From positions 1 to 64,000 of the forward strand of contig OZ219863.1 in the NCBI GenBank assembly GCA_964291445.2: a DNA stretch of 64,000 nt, in the 5' to 3' direction. Positions 17,022 through 25,330 of the stretch are shown in pieces. A program made the translations under genes and the position numbers. This DNA is from JAPOXR01 sp964291445. Its GTDB lineage: Bacteria > Pseudomonadota > Alphaproteobacteria > Rhodobacterales > Rhodobacteraceae. Below the pieces are notes generated by a model that worked only from the letters and a program-made list of their open reading frames with translations, was not told the DNA's origin and did not search any database. Each line of letters starts with the position of its first letter. Positions within the stretch are counted from its first letter, which is position 1.

Positions 17022-17915
17022 TCAACCGTTCAACACCCGCTTCCAGTCCTTCCGGAGCGGACACAGCCAGATATCCTTCCTCGGCTTGCCATACGTCCAC
17101 TCCCGGTCATACTTGCCCCGCCCCTGCGTGGTGCCGACATGCACCCATCCGGCGGCCTTGTAGACCGCCCCGGTGAAGCGCGGGGTCTCGACGAAACTCT
17201 CCATCAGTACCGGGCTCACACTGTAGTGCTGCTGCCAGTCCGCCACCAGCTGCCTCCGCGCCAGCGCCAGGATGTGCGAGGCCAGGTTCGGTATCCGCAC
17301 CCAGGGCATGATCAGGAACCTGGCATTGTTCACCACCAGGTGCAGGTTGCGCTGCCGGGCCCCGGCATCCCAGCCGATCCAGGCATCGCGCGGCGCCGTC
17401 TTCCACGCCGCCGCCGAGAAGCCGAGCATGGCCAGCGGCCGGCCCTGGCAATCCTCCACCGCGTAGCGCAGCTGGCCGCCCACCAGCGGCGTGTAGCCCA
17501 GATAATGCCAGCGGGCGATGAATTCGTTCCAGCGCCGGGAGGCGCGGGCCCCGGCGCCGGTGATCATCAGCAGACGCAGCGGCTGCACCGCCGCCAGCGT
17601 CTCCGGCACCGGCGCCAGCGGCTCCTCGGTATCGGGGCCGAACTCGATCCTCTTCAGCTGGCGCGCCGCCCGGCGCGGCTCGGGCAGACAGATCAGCCCG
17701 TCACGGTGCATGTCCAGCATGGTGAGCCGGGCCATCATCGCCCGTATCCGGCCATCGGGCCCGGTCCAGCCGACAGCGTGGCAGAAGCGCCGGGCCAGCC
17801 CGGCGCGGGTCTCCTGCGGATTGTCGGATATCAGCTGCCGCATCAGCGCCATCTCGGCGGTGGTGAAGTCGCGCCCGTGATAGCGGCACTCCACGGGGTC
17901 GCTGTCGCCGCTCAC
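17022..17915 (-). CDS. DruA-like DUF4338 protein, intact passenger of the IS66 element
   Basis: A 297-residue protein of the DUF4338 family, whose best-known member is DruA of the Druantia anti-phage system. The N-terminal part has CRYHGRDFTTAEMALMRQLI. The core shows RWHYLGYTPLVGGQLRYAVE, ARDAWIGW-type DAWIGWDAGARQRNLHLVVNN, RFLIMPWVRIPNLASHILAL and a late KAAGWVHVGTTQGRG. The GTG start at 17915 overlaps the TGA of the transposase (GTGA), implying coupling. An upstream ATG at 17966 inside the transposase is possible. No other druantia genes are nearby, so a defence role is not established; DUF4338 genes also travel with transposons. The reading frame is intact although the transposase is broken. 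Confidence 0.85.
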   Translation of the reverse strand: MSGDSDPVECRYHGRDFTTAEMALMRQLISDNPQETRAGLARRFCHAVGWTGPDGRIRAMMARLTMLDMHRDGLICLPEPRRAARQLKRIEFGPDTEEPLAPVPETLAAVQPLRLLMITGAGARASRRWNEFIARWHYLGYTPLVGGQLRYAVEDCQGRPLAMLGFSAAAWKTAPRDAWIGWDAGARQRNLHLVVNNARFLIMPWVRIPNLASHILALARRQLVADWQQHYSVSPVLMESFVETPRFTGAVYKAAGWVHVGTTQGRGKYDREWTYGKPRKDIWLCPLRKDWKRVLNG

Positions 17916-19284
17916 CCTGCCGCCAGCGCCCGGCGCCGATCTGGATCCATGGACCAGGGCAGCCATGGCGACAGATCATCCGGCGGTGCCCCGCCATTCA
18001 TGGCACAGGCCGCCAGCCAGTCATCCAGCCATGAGCGGATGCAGATGCCGTTCATGCGCAGGGTGCCGAAGATGCCGTACATGGTGGCCGAGAAGGCGGC
18101 TCCTTCCAGGCTGTCCGAGCCGAAGGACAGCTTGCGGCCGATCACCGCCCGGCGCTGCAACCGCTCGATCAAATTGTTGTCCATGGGCACCTCCGGGCGG
18201 CCAAGAAACACCGAGAGCCCCTGGCGGTGGCGAATGAGCGAGGCCAGCGGTTTGGCGCGCCGGTCCGAGCCGGCAGGTCCCGCAAGCTCCTTCTGCGCGA
18301 GGGCATTGAGCCGCGCCAGCGCCCGCTCCAGCTGGCGCTGGACAATGACGAATTTGCGTGACTGCGCATCCATTGCCGCCTCCCGGTCCCAGTGTTTGAG
18401 CCGAACCTCGTTCAGGTGATAGATCCGCCCGATCCGCACCAGCCACCGGTCGCGCCACGTGTCCAGCCCGGCATTGCCGGCGGCAGCCTTGATGAAGTGG
18501 CGGCGCAGATGCGCCCAGCACCAGGCCAGTATGAGGAGATCCTCCAGCTCCCGCACCAGCTTCTTGTAGGCCGAGTAGGCGTCGCAGACCAGTATCGTTC
18601 CGGGGCGGATGCCGGCAAATATCCTGGCCGCGGCCTTGGCGCTGCGCCTGGCGTCCACGCGGAACCAGACCGCATCCCGGCTGGCGGCGCTCCAGAGCCA
18701 GGATCGGGAGGTGCCGCGGATGGCATCGAGGGCGGATACCCGCCAGCCGGTCTCGTCGCCATGCAGCATCTCCTCCGCCAGCAGGTGGTCATGTATGGCC
18801 TGCGAGATCGGCTCGAACAATGGGACCAGCCTCGGCGTGGCATCGGCCAGGGTTCCGGCCGAGACCGCCAGCCCCTGATCGGTCATCCATTCTGCCACCC
18901 GCCTGAGCGGCCGGCAGCAGCCGAAGCGCTCGTAGAGATAGAGTGACCAGACGCTGACACCGTAGGGGGTATTGGCAAAGAGCCGGGCCGGCGGCGGTGC
19001 CGCAACCTCCTGTGGCGAGGAGGGGCACTCGCAGCCCCGCCGCCAGCGATTTCGGTGGATGAGCACGGGTATGGGCCCTTGACGGGATCTCGATGATCCC
19101 GGAGACATGGCTGCCATTCTTCACATAGGGCCAGGCCGCAGCAGGAACAGCTCCGGTCCTGCGGCGGCGGATCGTGGCTCTCGGCCTGAAGCTCCAGTGC
19201 CGGGCGCTTCGTCCGACCGTGCCCGGGCTTGCCCTTCCGCTGGCCGCGTTTGCTGGCTGGGCCGTGTCGGGCCCTGGGCGGCAC
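17912..19284 (-). pseudogene. IS66-family transposase (TnpC), frameshifted
   Basis: A DDE transposase of IS66 type. From about 19075 to 17912 one frame gives ANTPYGVSVWSLYLYERFG, the first catalytic Asp in HGDETGWR, the second in LVCDAYSAYKKL and the Glu in DNNLIERLQRRAVIGRK. Upstream, the zinc-finger region is spread over two other frames: RGQRKGKPGHGRTKRP and SCSCCGLA in one, YVKNGSHVSGIIEIP in the next, then VLIHRNRWRRGCEC in the main frame. Breaks lie near 19125 and 19065. Homology starts abruptly near 19265, where the nested transposase fragment begins. The enzyme cannot be made as one chain, so the element is not autonomous. Confidence 0.85.
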
Positions 19285-19960
19285 GGCTGAAGCCGATCTA
19301 TCTGGGTGATGATCTCTATTGCTGCCAGCCGGTCTGCGAGGCGATCAGGGATGCCGGCGGGCACTTCATCCTGACCTGCAAGCCGGGCAGCCATGCGACG
19401 TTATACGAGTATATTCATGGAGTTGCGCTCGACGAGGCCAGGCGGACCAGGCGGCTGGGGGGCAAGCGCAAGCATCACTTCCATTACCGGTGGATGAATG
19501 ATCTGCCATTGAGGGACGGTGCAGGAGCATTGAAGGTGGGCTGGTTCGAGATCACCGTGACCTCGGAGACCGGCAAGCAGGTCTACTACAGTACATTTGC
19601 CACCGACATCACCATCACCAAAGACAACATCGCCGAGTTGGCCGAGTGTGCCCGCAGCCGCTGGACGGTGGAAAATTCCGTTTTTCGGGAGCTGAAAAAG
19701 TTCTTCCATCTGCACAACTTCGGCCCTCGACCGCGTCCAGCGTGCTGGCGATGTTCAACCTGGTTGCCCTCCTGATGCAGAGCGCCTGCCAGATGGTCTG
19801 CCCCCGGTGGAAGGCGGCGCGCAAGAGGTGGGTGGCCCGCTACCAGATGCTCGATCAGCTGAAGATCCTGGTCAATTACGTCGTCTTCGGCGGCTGGGAC
19901 CAGTTCCTGGTGGCCATCACCACCGACCAGCTTCCGGAACAGCCTCCGGCCTGGTGCTGA
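19285..19960 (+). pseudogene. Fragment of an unrelated DDE transposase nested in IS66
   Basis: A plus-strand remnant reading IYLGDDLYCCQPVCEAI, FILTCKPGSHATLYEY, then CARSRWTVENSVFRELKKFF, which looks like the C-terminal half of an IS4/ISNCY-like DDE transposase with the catalytic Glu in WTVEN. Near 19727-19740 the frame shifts, and homology resumes as SVLAMFNLVALLMQSACQM and ILVNYVVFGGWDQFL up to a stop at about 19960. The N-terminal half is missing. Family assignment is tentative. Confidence 0.65.
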
Positions 19961-20005
19961 GACGGGTGCAGGCCGCAGCAGCGCCTCGAGATGCAACCTT
20001 GTCCT

Positions 20006-20395
20006 TCAGCCGGGATATCCGCCGGCGCAGGATTGTCGCACATCGATGCCGGCCTGCTTGAGCAGCGCCTCGAGATGCACCACCTTCTTTGCCAGCCGGC
20101 GCACATTCCTCGATGCCTGGCTGGCGCGTGTCTCCTTGAGTTCCTCCCGGGCGGCGGCGAGCTTGGCCCGATTGGTCTCGAAGGTGGCCCGCAGGGAGTT
20201 CAGCTTGTTGCGGGCCTCGGCCGATTCCCACTTGCGGCGCTCGGCATCGGCCCTTGCTTGCAGGAGTTCGGCCTCCAGCCCGGCGATCCTCGCCTCGGCC
20301 GCCTCGGCGCGTGCCTGCTCCCGGGCAAGACGGGATTCGAGATCCAGGACCGGAGGCAGGGCGGGGGGCCGAGAGATGACTTCGCATACCGACAT
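20006..20395 (-). CDS. Coiled-coil protein, probable N-terminal piece of the IS66 transposase
   Basis: A 129-residue frame made almost entirely of heptad-type helix (LESRLAREQARAEAAEARIA, LNSLRATFETNRAKLAAARE). IS66 transposases begin with such a leucine-zipper region before the zinc finger and DDE domain. It has the same strand as the transposase and lies within the terminal repeats, so I read it as the N-terminal segment severed by the nested insertion. A 17-19-bp stretch (GCAGCGCCTCGAGATGCA) at about 20062-20079 also occurs near 19977-19994, possibly a duplication made by that event. It is unlikely to work alone. Confidence 0.5.
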   Translation of the reverse strand: MSVCEVISRPPALPPVLDLESRLAREQARAEAAEARIAGLEAELLQARADAERRKWESAEARNKLNSLRATFETNRAKLAAAREELKETRASQASRNVRRLAKKVVHLEALLKQAGIDVRQSCAGGYPG

Positions 20396-20482
20396 GCGGC
20401 CGGACTAGCAGATGTCCTGAAATGTAGCCAGAGGAAAATGAATTGCCTGGATGGCGGGTCTTGAATGACGCCTGGCAAGGCG

Positions 20483-20505
20483 TCACGGCTTGCCCGAACG
20501 GTTAC
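20483..20505 (-). repeat. IS66 right terminal inverted repeat
   Basis: Perfect inverted match to 16920-16942, followed directly by the AAAGCGCC duplication. Confidence 0.85.
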
Positions 20506-20513
20506 AAAGCGCC
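20506..20513. repeat. Target-site duplication, right
   Basis: AAAGCGCC immediately right of the right terminal repeat, identical to 16912-16919. Confidence 0.85.
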
Positions 20514-20591
20514 AAACTGACCATTGTTGTTTGCAAACCGTTGATCTCTCGGACAAAAGTGATCCGTGGAAAATCACTCGCAGGAAAACCC

Positions 20592-21137
20592 ATGGCCCCG
20601 AAACGCAACCAAACCGACATCTTTCGCCTCAGCATCACGCTTCAACGCGTGGAACACAAGATCACGAGGCGAATGGATGTGCCCACGGATACCTGTCTTG
20701 ACGATCTTCACTATTACATCCAGGCGGCCATGGGATGGGACAATGACCACACATGGGGGTTCGAAGCACGGCGGTATGGAAGGAGGGCCTATTGGAGCCC
20801 CGAGCACTGGGACGACGTAGTTGAGGAGACCATTCACGATGTCATCGCCTTCCTGCAAGGCAACCGGGACTTCACCTATGTGTATGATTTCGGGGACCAT
20901 TGGGAACACAGGATCCGGATTGGAAAGGCCCAGCCAGCACGTGATGACCGACGCTACCCGTATCTGGTCTCCGGGACCGGGCGTTGTCCGATCGAGGATA
21001 TTGGAGGCGGGTGGGGCTACCAGGAGTTCCTGCGTGGCCTCGAGGACCCGAATTCACCATACCGGGAGGAATTTGCCGATCTCTACAAGGGGAACACAGC
21101 CTGGGACCCTGAAGATGCCCAACTCGAGACAAGGTGA
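20592..21137 (+). CDS. Plasmid pRiA4b Orf3-like protein
   Basis: A 181-residue protein of the pRiA4b Orf3-like family (IS1096 TnpR-like passenger fold). Typical features are LHYYIQAAMGWDNDHTWGFE, FTYVYDFGDHWEHRI and CPIEDIGGGWGYQEFLRGL. The function of the family is unknown, though members are common on plasmids, in transposons and in accessory regions. The start MAPKRNQ at 20592 fits the family N-terminus. It stands alone just outside the IS66 right end and may have lost its original upstream region to the insertion. Confidence 0.85.
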   Translation: MAPKRNQTDIFRLSITLQRVEHKITRRMDVPTDTCLDDLHYYIQAAMGWDNDHTWGFEARRYGRRAYWSPEHWDDVVEETIHDVIAFLQGNRDFTYVYDFGDHWEHRIRIGKAQPARDDRRYPYLVSGTGRCPIEDIGGGWGYQEFLRGLEDPNSPYREEFADLYKGNTAWDPEDAQLETR

Positions 21138-21624
21138 GCAAGCCTGGCCCGGTTCAGCAAATAGGAATGCCGAGCATGCACAGCAGGCAGGCCACATCAT
21201 GCCGGGGAACAGGAGGTGCTCGCCTGATCCTCACGAATTGCTGTCATCACGGCATCGGCGCCCACGCGATGTCGGCCGACGGTCGCCGGGCACGCAAGAA
21301 AGTCTGTCGAGGCGAGTATTGGCGGGGTCGTGGACAGCTGGTGCCCAGTCACGAGATTTGCGTGTTGAGCGAGTTTGCAGAAGCCAAATCCCTGGCCTTT
21401 CGCTGCCAGGAGGCGTGTCAACGAGTACAACCAGCGCCCAACTCTCGTCACTCGGGCCGTTCTGAGCATATACGGAAGAAATTACCCACCCTGGATGGTC
21501 CAGCGCAAATTTCGGTCTGGATTGGATTCAGGACTTTTGAATGGTCTTGCAGGTAGTTTGACACTAGAGAATCTGTCGGCCTACACCGGAGGCCACCGAA
21601 CGATTGACCGGACTGGAGGCACCA
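21138..21624. other. Intergenic, no gene recognised
   Basis: This 487-bp region holds no frame with recognisable protein features. A TTGACA at 21557-21562 lies about 63 bases before the ParB-like start and could be a -35 element, but no good -10 box follows, so no promoter is called. Confidence 0.4.
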
Positions 21625-22767
21625 ATGGAATGGGACAAGATCGTAGGCGTCAGAGCAACCGAACTGGTCGACGTCGAGCAGCTGAATTTCGACAGAGACA
21701 ATCCACGCTTTACACGTGACAAGCGCCCAATTGAAGCTTTTGATCGCGCAATTGTAGCTGAATTGGCAAGAACAGCGGACTTGTCTGAACTGGTCCAGTC
21801 CATTGGAACAAGTGGTTATATCAATATTGAACCCCTAGTGGTCGTCGTGCGCGAGAACAAGCTGGTGGTACTTGAAGGCAATAGGAGGTTAGCAGCGGTA
21901 AGAGCCCTCAGGGATGAAGAGTTGGCTCGCCATGCAAAACTTAGCCTGCCGGCCCTTACCAATGACATTCGAGCGACGATGGAAAAAATCCTAGTTTACC
22001 GCGTCGAGCGGGAAGAGGATGCACGGGAACTGATTGGTTTCAAACACATCAATGGTCCCCAAGCCTGGGATGCCTTTGCAAAGGCAACATATGCCGCGAA
22101 ATGGTTGGATTCTCAATCAAAGGTGGAGAACCCGCTTCAGTTATATGAAATAGCCAACCGATTGGGTGACAAGCACGCCACAGTCCACCGGATGGTAACC
22201 GCCTACTATGTCTTGATGCAGGCCGAACGCCTCGACATATTTCAAATCGATGACAGGTTCAAACGGACATTCAGTTTCTCGCACTTGTACACTGGCTTGT
22301 CTTACGGCGAGTTCACGGAATACCTCGGGATGCCGCGGCCGCAGAGAGATCAAGACCCTTCCAGAGACCCTGTCCGCGAGGAGCACTACCAGAACCTGCG
22401 GTATGTCCTGACCTGGCTCTACGGCTCGAAAGAGCGTGAAGTCCAACCCGTTGTCCGTAGCCAAAACCCGGACCTTGGTCGGGTGAGGGAAGTACTGAGA
22501 TCCAAAGCTGGAACCAGAGTTCTAGAGCAAACCAGCCAGCTTGAAGATGCCCTGATTACAGCGACCCCCAAAGACCTTCGTTTTTCACAGCACATCGTTG
22601 AGGCAAATGGACAACTCCGGCGGGCACTAGAAACCCTGGATGGCTTCGACCCGGAGACCCAATCTGAGCTTCACGAGATTGTCACGGCGGCGCACAAACG
22701 CGCACAGTTAATTAAAGGCACCGTTGACAGCCAGATGTCTGAATTCGAAAAGAGCATTGAAGACTGA
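21625..22767 (+). CDS. ParB/Srx-fold protein, first gene of a nuclease/methylase module
   Basis: A 380-residue protein with a ParB-like N-terminal domain. VEQLNFDRDNPRF and VVVREN lead into VVLEGNRRLAAVRAL, where E84-G-N-R-R is the nucleotide-binding/catalytic signature of ParB/Srx folds. An HTH-like stretch follows around LYEIANRLGDKHATVHRMV. The remainder is helical with no assignment. The ATG at 21625 is chosen for its GGAGG site. The next gene begins 1 base after the stop. DNA here is visibly more AT-rich than the flanks, suggesting transfer. ParB-fold proteins in defence loci can be CTP/ATP-using switches or nucleases; the role here is inferred. Confidence 0.72.
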   Translation: MEWDKIVGVRATELVDVEQLNFDRDNPRFTRDKRPIEAFDRAIVAELARTADLSELVQSIGTSGYINIEPLVVVVRENKLVVLEGNRRLAAVRALRDEELARHAKLSLPALTNDIRATMEKILVYRVEREEDARELIGFKHINGPQAWDAFAKATYAAKWLDSQSKVENPLQLYEIANRLGDKHATVHRMVTAYYVLMQAERLDIFQIDDRFKRTFSFSHLYTGLSYGEFTEYLGMPRPQRDQDPSRDPVREEHYQNLRYVLTWLYGSKEREVQPVVRSQNPDLGRVREVLRSKAGTRVLEQTSQLEDALITATPKDLRFSQHIVEANGQLRRALETLDGFDPETQSELHEIVTAAHKRAQLIKGTVDSQMSEFEKSIED

Positions 22768-22768
22768 C

Positions 22769-23791
22769 ATGGCGAGTGAACCTGTGTTGACGCCTGGCCT
22801 GGATGCCGAGGATCATGTGTTGGTAGACTGGTTGGAACTTGTTGCCTTTTTCAACGAGTTTCGGACCGCAAGGTTGGATGAACTCGAAGCGGCGATCAGA
22901 GTGCAATCCGAGAGTTCGGAAGACGATGACACGGATGGAGACTTTGATGAGTCTGCTGTTGATGGTGGCAACATTGCCAGCATCGACTCAGAAAGGGAAA
23001 GGGCTCGAGAGCGCGTTGAAAACGAAGTCGAATTCCGGCTGAAAGATTGCAAGGACGCATATCCTTTTCGCCTGGAAGCCGATTGCGAGGAATTGATCTT
23101 GATGGATGACTGGCAGGACGACAAATACACACCGTACTTGACATGTCTGATTACAACCCACGTGACCAGAGAAAGCCTGTTCAATTTCCAAATAGAGGAT
23201 GATCTGGTCCGGCGCCTGAGGAATCGGGTCTTTCAGGTAATATCGACATTCGCGATGGCTGGCTTGGCAAACGGGAGCGCCGCCAGCATTGGCTGGCCGC
23301 GCACTGACAAGGCTGATATCATGACAACCTTGAAGAGAGCGGAGGAGCGTGGCGCGGGCTTTCTGACCAAGAAAGGCCCGGGGGGTCACACGCCGCCCAA
23401 CGAAAAGGATGGCGGCGTCGACGTGATCGCATGGCAATTCGACGCACGCCCTCCGCCAATTCTGTTCTATTTTGCCCAGGTGGCCAGCGGTCACAATTGG
23501 CCTGGAAAATCCGTGCACCGTTACTCAGAACTGTTTGAGCGGAATTACATGGAAGACGCCCATCGGGGTAACGTGAATTACGCAACGCTCTTGCCTTTTC
23601 GAGTGGCTGATGAAGCCAAATGGATAAATCAGCATTTGTTCCATGGGGTGTTGCTGGATCGAACGCGATTATCAAGACATGCTGTAATCGGGCAGACCCT
23701 TGCGGGTAAGGGTGTCGAAATGGACGAATCGGAAAACATGGCTCAGGTTCTAGCTTGGCTGAATGAGTTTCGTGCCAAGGCGCTCGCCTAG
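22769..23791 (+). CDS. Unknown protein with a possible PD-(D/E)XK-like nuclease core
   Basis: A 340-residue protein not assigned to a named family. The N-terminal half has an acidic stretch (residues about 50-70) and a long helical section. Residues 213-244 read KDGGVDVIAWQFD and then FYFAQVASGHNW. An Asp (D218) in a beta strand followed about 19 residues later by Q-x-A suits a degenerate restriction-endonuclease core in which Gln replaces the usual Glu and the lysine is displaced. It follows the ParB-like gene by 1 base and converges, with 4 bases of overlap, on a D12 adenine methylase. By context it could be the cutting partner of that methylase. Nuclease activity is inference only. Confidence 0.55.
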   Translation: MASEPVLTPGLDAEDHVLVDWLELVAFFNEFRTARLDELEAAIRVQSESSEDDDTDGDFDESAVDGGNIASIDSERERARERVENEVEFRLKDCKDAYPFRLEADCEELILMDDWQDDKYTPYLTCLITTHVTRESLFNFQIEDDLVRRLRNRVFQVISTFAMAGLANGSAASIGWPRTDKADIMTTLKRAEERGAGFLTKKGPGGHTPPNEKDGGVDVIAWQFDARPPPILFYFAQVASGHNWPGKSVHRYSELFERNYMEDAHRGNVNYATLLPFRVADEAKWINQHLFHGVLLDRTRLSRHAVIGQTLAGKGVEMDESENMAQVLAWLNEFRAKALA

Positions 23792-24690
23792 AAGTGGTTC
23801 GGTTCAACGAGGATTTCGTTTTCTCGGCGCTTCAAATGCAGGCTGTAGTTCACAGAAATATTTGAGCACTTCTGTGACTTGTACAGTTGTCGAATAAGCG
23901 GCACATCATCGTAGGTAAGGACCCAGTTCTTGACAGATTCGCTTGTCAAGATGTCGGATAGGGCCACATGTTTTGCTTCACTCATGCCATCAAAATAGAG
24001 GCGACCACCTGCTTTGACGTAAGGGGGATCAATGAAAAACAGCGTGTAGTCGGCCGCTGGACTGCGCCGCACCCGATCTATGAATGATAAGGCATCGGCA
24101 TTCGACAATTGAATCCGATTTCCGCGTTCGGCAAGCCAGAGAACCTGGTTGGCCAAGCGTTCGACATTGAACCGTGCATCCAGTTTCCACTGTCCACGTT
24201 GGCCATAACCACCGATAGGTCCCGCATTCAATACAATTCCCGACCGGGTGGTGCGGTTCATGTAGAACGTCGAGAACCCGAGTTCAAAATCATAGGAACT
24301 TTCCGAAAAACCAGCTACGATGCCACGGTGATGGTACCACTCCGGCATGTCCAGCCTTACACTGCGCAGTTTGGCCACAAAGCGTGCGGGCTCTTGCAGC
24401 ATTGCGCGCCACGCTGAATAGATACGCAAGTCGGCATCGTTGAGCATGACAACATCGGCATCTCCGTCCGCTAGCAATATTAATGCCGCCCCGGCTCCAC
24501 CGCAGAATGGCTCCACAAATATTCGTTCTGACGCAGGATCAAGCTGTGACATGCGTTGCTTAAGGAATTCCGACATAAACCCCTTTCCGCCTGGGTAGCG
24601 AAATGGAGACACCGCGTTTTGCGTCGAGCGGTTTGGATTCTTGGGAACATCCGCGATCGGCAGTAGGGCCATTGTCCTATCTCGTACCAC
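23788..24690 (-). CDS. D12-class N6-adenine DNA methyltransferase (Dam-like)
   Basis: A 300-residue DNA adenine methylase. SPFRYPGGKGFMSEFLKQ is the AdoMet-binding motif I of the D12 class, VEPFCGGAGAALILL follows, and the catalytic FIDPPY motif lies near residue 220 with YYNR-like and YDDVPLIRQLY segments. It methylates adenine within a short DNA sequence that cannot be predicted here. A GTG start at 24690 (AGGGGA upstream) or ATG at 24672 are both possible. It is convergent to the two-gene ParB/nuclease-like operon and probably protects host DNA from that pair. Confidence 0.88.
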   Translation of the reverse strand: MVRDRTMALLPIADVPKNPNRSTQNAVSPFRYPGGKGFMSEFLKQRMSQLDPASERIFVEPFCGGAGAALILLADGDADVVMLNDADLRIYSAWRAMLQEPARFVAKLRSVRLDMPEWYHHRGIVAGFSESSYDFELGFSTFYMNRTTRSGIVLNAGPIGGYGQRGQWKLDARFNVERLANQVLWLAERGNRIQLSNADALSFIDRVRRSPAADYTLFFIDPPYVKAGGRLYFDGMSEAKHVALSDILTSESVKNWVLTYDDVPLIRQLYKSQKCSNISVNYSLHLKRRENEILVEPNHF

Positions 24691-24812
24691 CTGATCCCCT
24701 ACGTGGGAATTTCCCGACCGATGTCAAAACTCGGTTCGGTCAGCACCGCACTGTGACCATTATGCAGCCCGTGCGCGGTGGTCAATGCCGGCGTTGTCTA
24801 CAGCAAGTCCAT

Positions 24813-24960
24813 CCAATAGTCTGCAGCCTTGACCAAATCCAGCCTTTTGTTCCGCAGTCCAGCCATTATCCGGCAGTCATGTCGGATGATTTACAGACGA
24901 GTCCTGCCGGCCGGTAGCGATTCCTGCCCGGATCCGGTGCCGCAGACGTACCGGACCTCA
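24813..24960 (+). repeat. Dispersed repeat, diverged copy A
   Basis: A plus-strand sequence that aligns by eye to the 200-bp repeat at 39662-39861 (shared CAATAGT, CCAAATCCAGCC, GTCATGTCGG, CCCGGATCCGGTGCCGCAGACG-type blocks) but with insertions and many changes. It sits head-to-head with copy B. Confidence 0.5.
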
Positions 24961-24992
24961 AGGTACAGAGCGACAATCACGATGGGAAGGGG

Positions 24993-25192
24993 GGCTGGGG
25001 TCACCCGGCTCGTTCACTTGTCATCGTTTCTCATGATCCGGCCCCGCGGCAGGGCCATGTTCAGGAACGTCTGCGGCACCGAGTCCGGGCGGACATTGTC
25101 CGTAAATCACCCGACATGACAGCCGGATGGCGACCGGATAACGGGCTCAGAGGCTGGATTTGGTCATGGCTGTCGCCTCTTGAATGGGCCTG
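24993..25192 (-). repeat. 200-bp dispersed repeat, copy B (inverted)
   Basis: The reverse complement matches 39662-39861 over 200 bp with about 23 differences and no gaps (about 88%, counted by eye). It contains no recognisable gene. With copy C it brackets the ABC/SnoaL operon and the Zorya system in inverted orientation. Confidence 0.8.
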
Positions 25193-25240
25193 GAATTGGA
25201 TTGGTGAGGCAATTTACATCCAGACCGATCTCCGCTAGAG

Positions 25241-25260
25241 TTTTGCATACGTTTGCGAAA
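25241..25260. promoter_or_regulatory. LacI-family-type operator candidate
   Basis: TTTTGCATACGTTTGCGAAA, a 20-bp imperfect palindrome (8 of 10 pairs) with a central CG, the usual shape of LacI/GalR-family sites. It lies 70 bases before the start of a sugar-type ABC operon. The regulator gene is not in this window. Confidence 0.55.
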
Positions 25261-25330
25261 GGCGCAGACTGACGCCTTGCCTGGTGTTCAGGTAGAGGAT
25301 TTTGGACATCGAAAACTGAGGGGAAAGACC

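Larger units (their letters stand above)
16920..20505. mobile_element. Degenerate IS66-family element carrying a DUF4338 gene and a nested transposase remnant
   Basis: The 3586-bp element is delimited by perfect 23-bp inverted repeats (16920-16942, starting GTAACCGTTCGGGCAAGC; and 20483-20505) and 8-bp AAAGCGCC target duplications. Inside on the minus strand lie a frameshifted IS66 DDE transposase and a translationally coupled DruA-like gene. A plus-strand fragment of an unrelated DDE transposase splits the transposase from a coiled-coil segment at 20006-20395 that is probably its N-terminus. No tnpA/tnpB genes are present, so it resembles the single-transposase IS66 subgroup. Confidence 0.85.
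24691..25330. other. Gene-free region with repeats A and B and a LacI-type operator
   Basis: This 640-bp region lies between two divergently transcribed genes, the methylase and the ABC binding protein. It holds the two repeat copies and an operator candidate at 25241-25260. No protein gene was recognised. Confidence 0.6.

Noticed and set aside
17022..17915. A full Druantia system
   Set aside because: Only the DruA-like protein is present; no druB/C/D/E-type genes, in particular no large DruE helicase, adjoin it. The fusion helicase is 35 kb away and has a different architecture.
17139..18419. Long open frame on the plus strand opposite the IS66 genes
   Set aside because: Antisense shadow in GC-rich DNA; the opposite strand carries clear transposase and DUF4338 motifs.
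21625..24690. BREX or DISARM system
   Set aside because: No PglZ phosphatase, BrxC/BrxL-type ATPase, DrmA-type helicase or DrmB; only a D12 methylase with two small partners.
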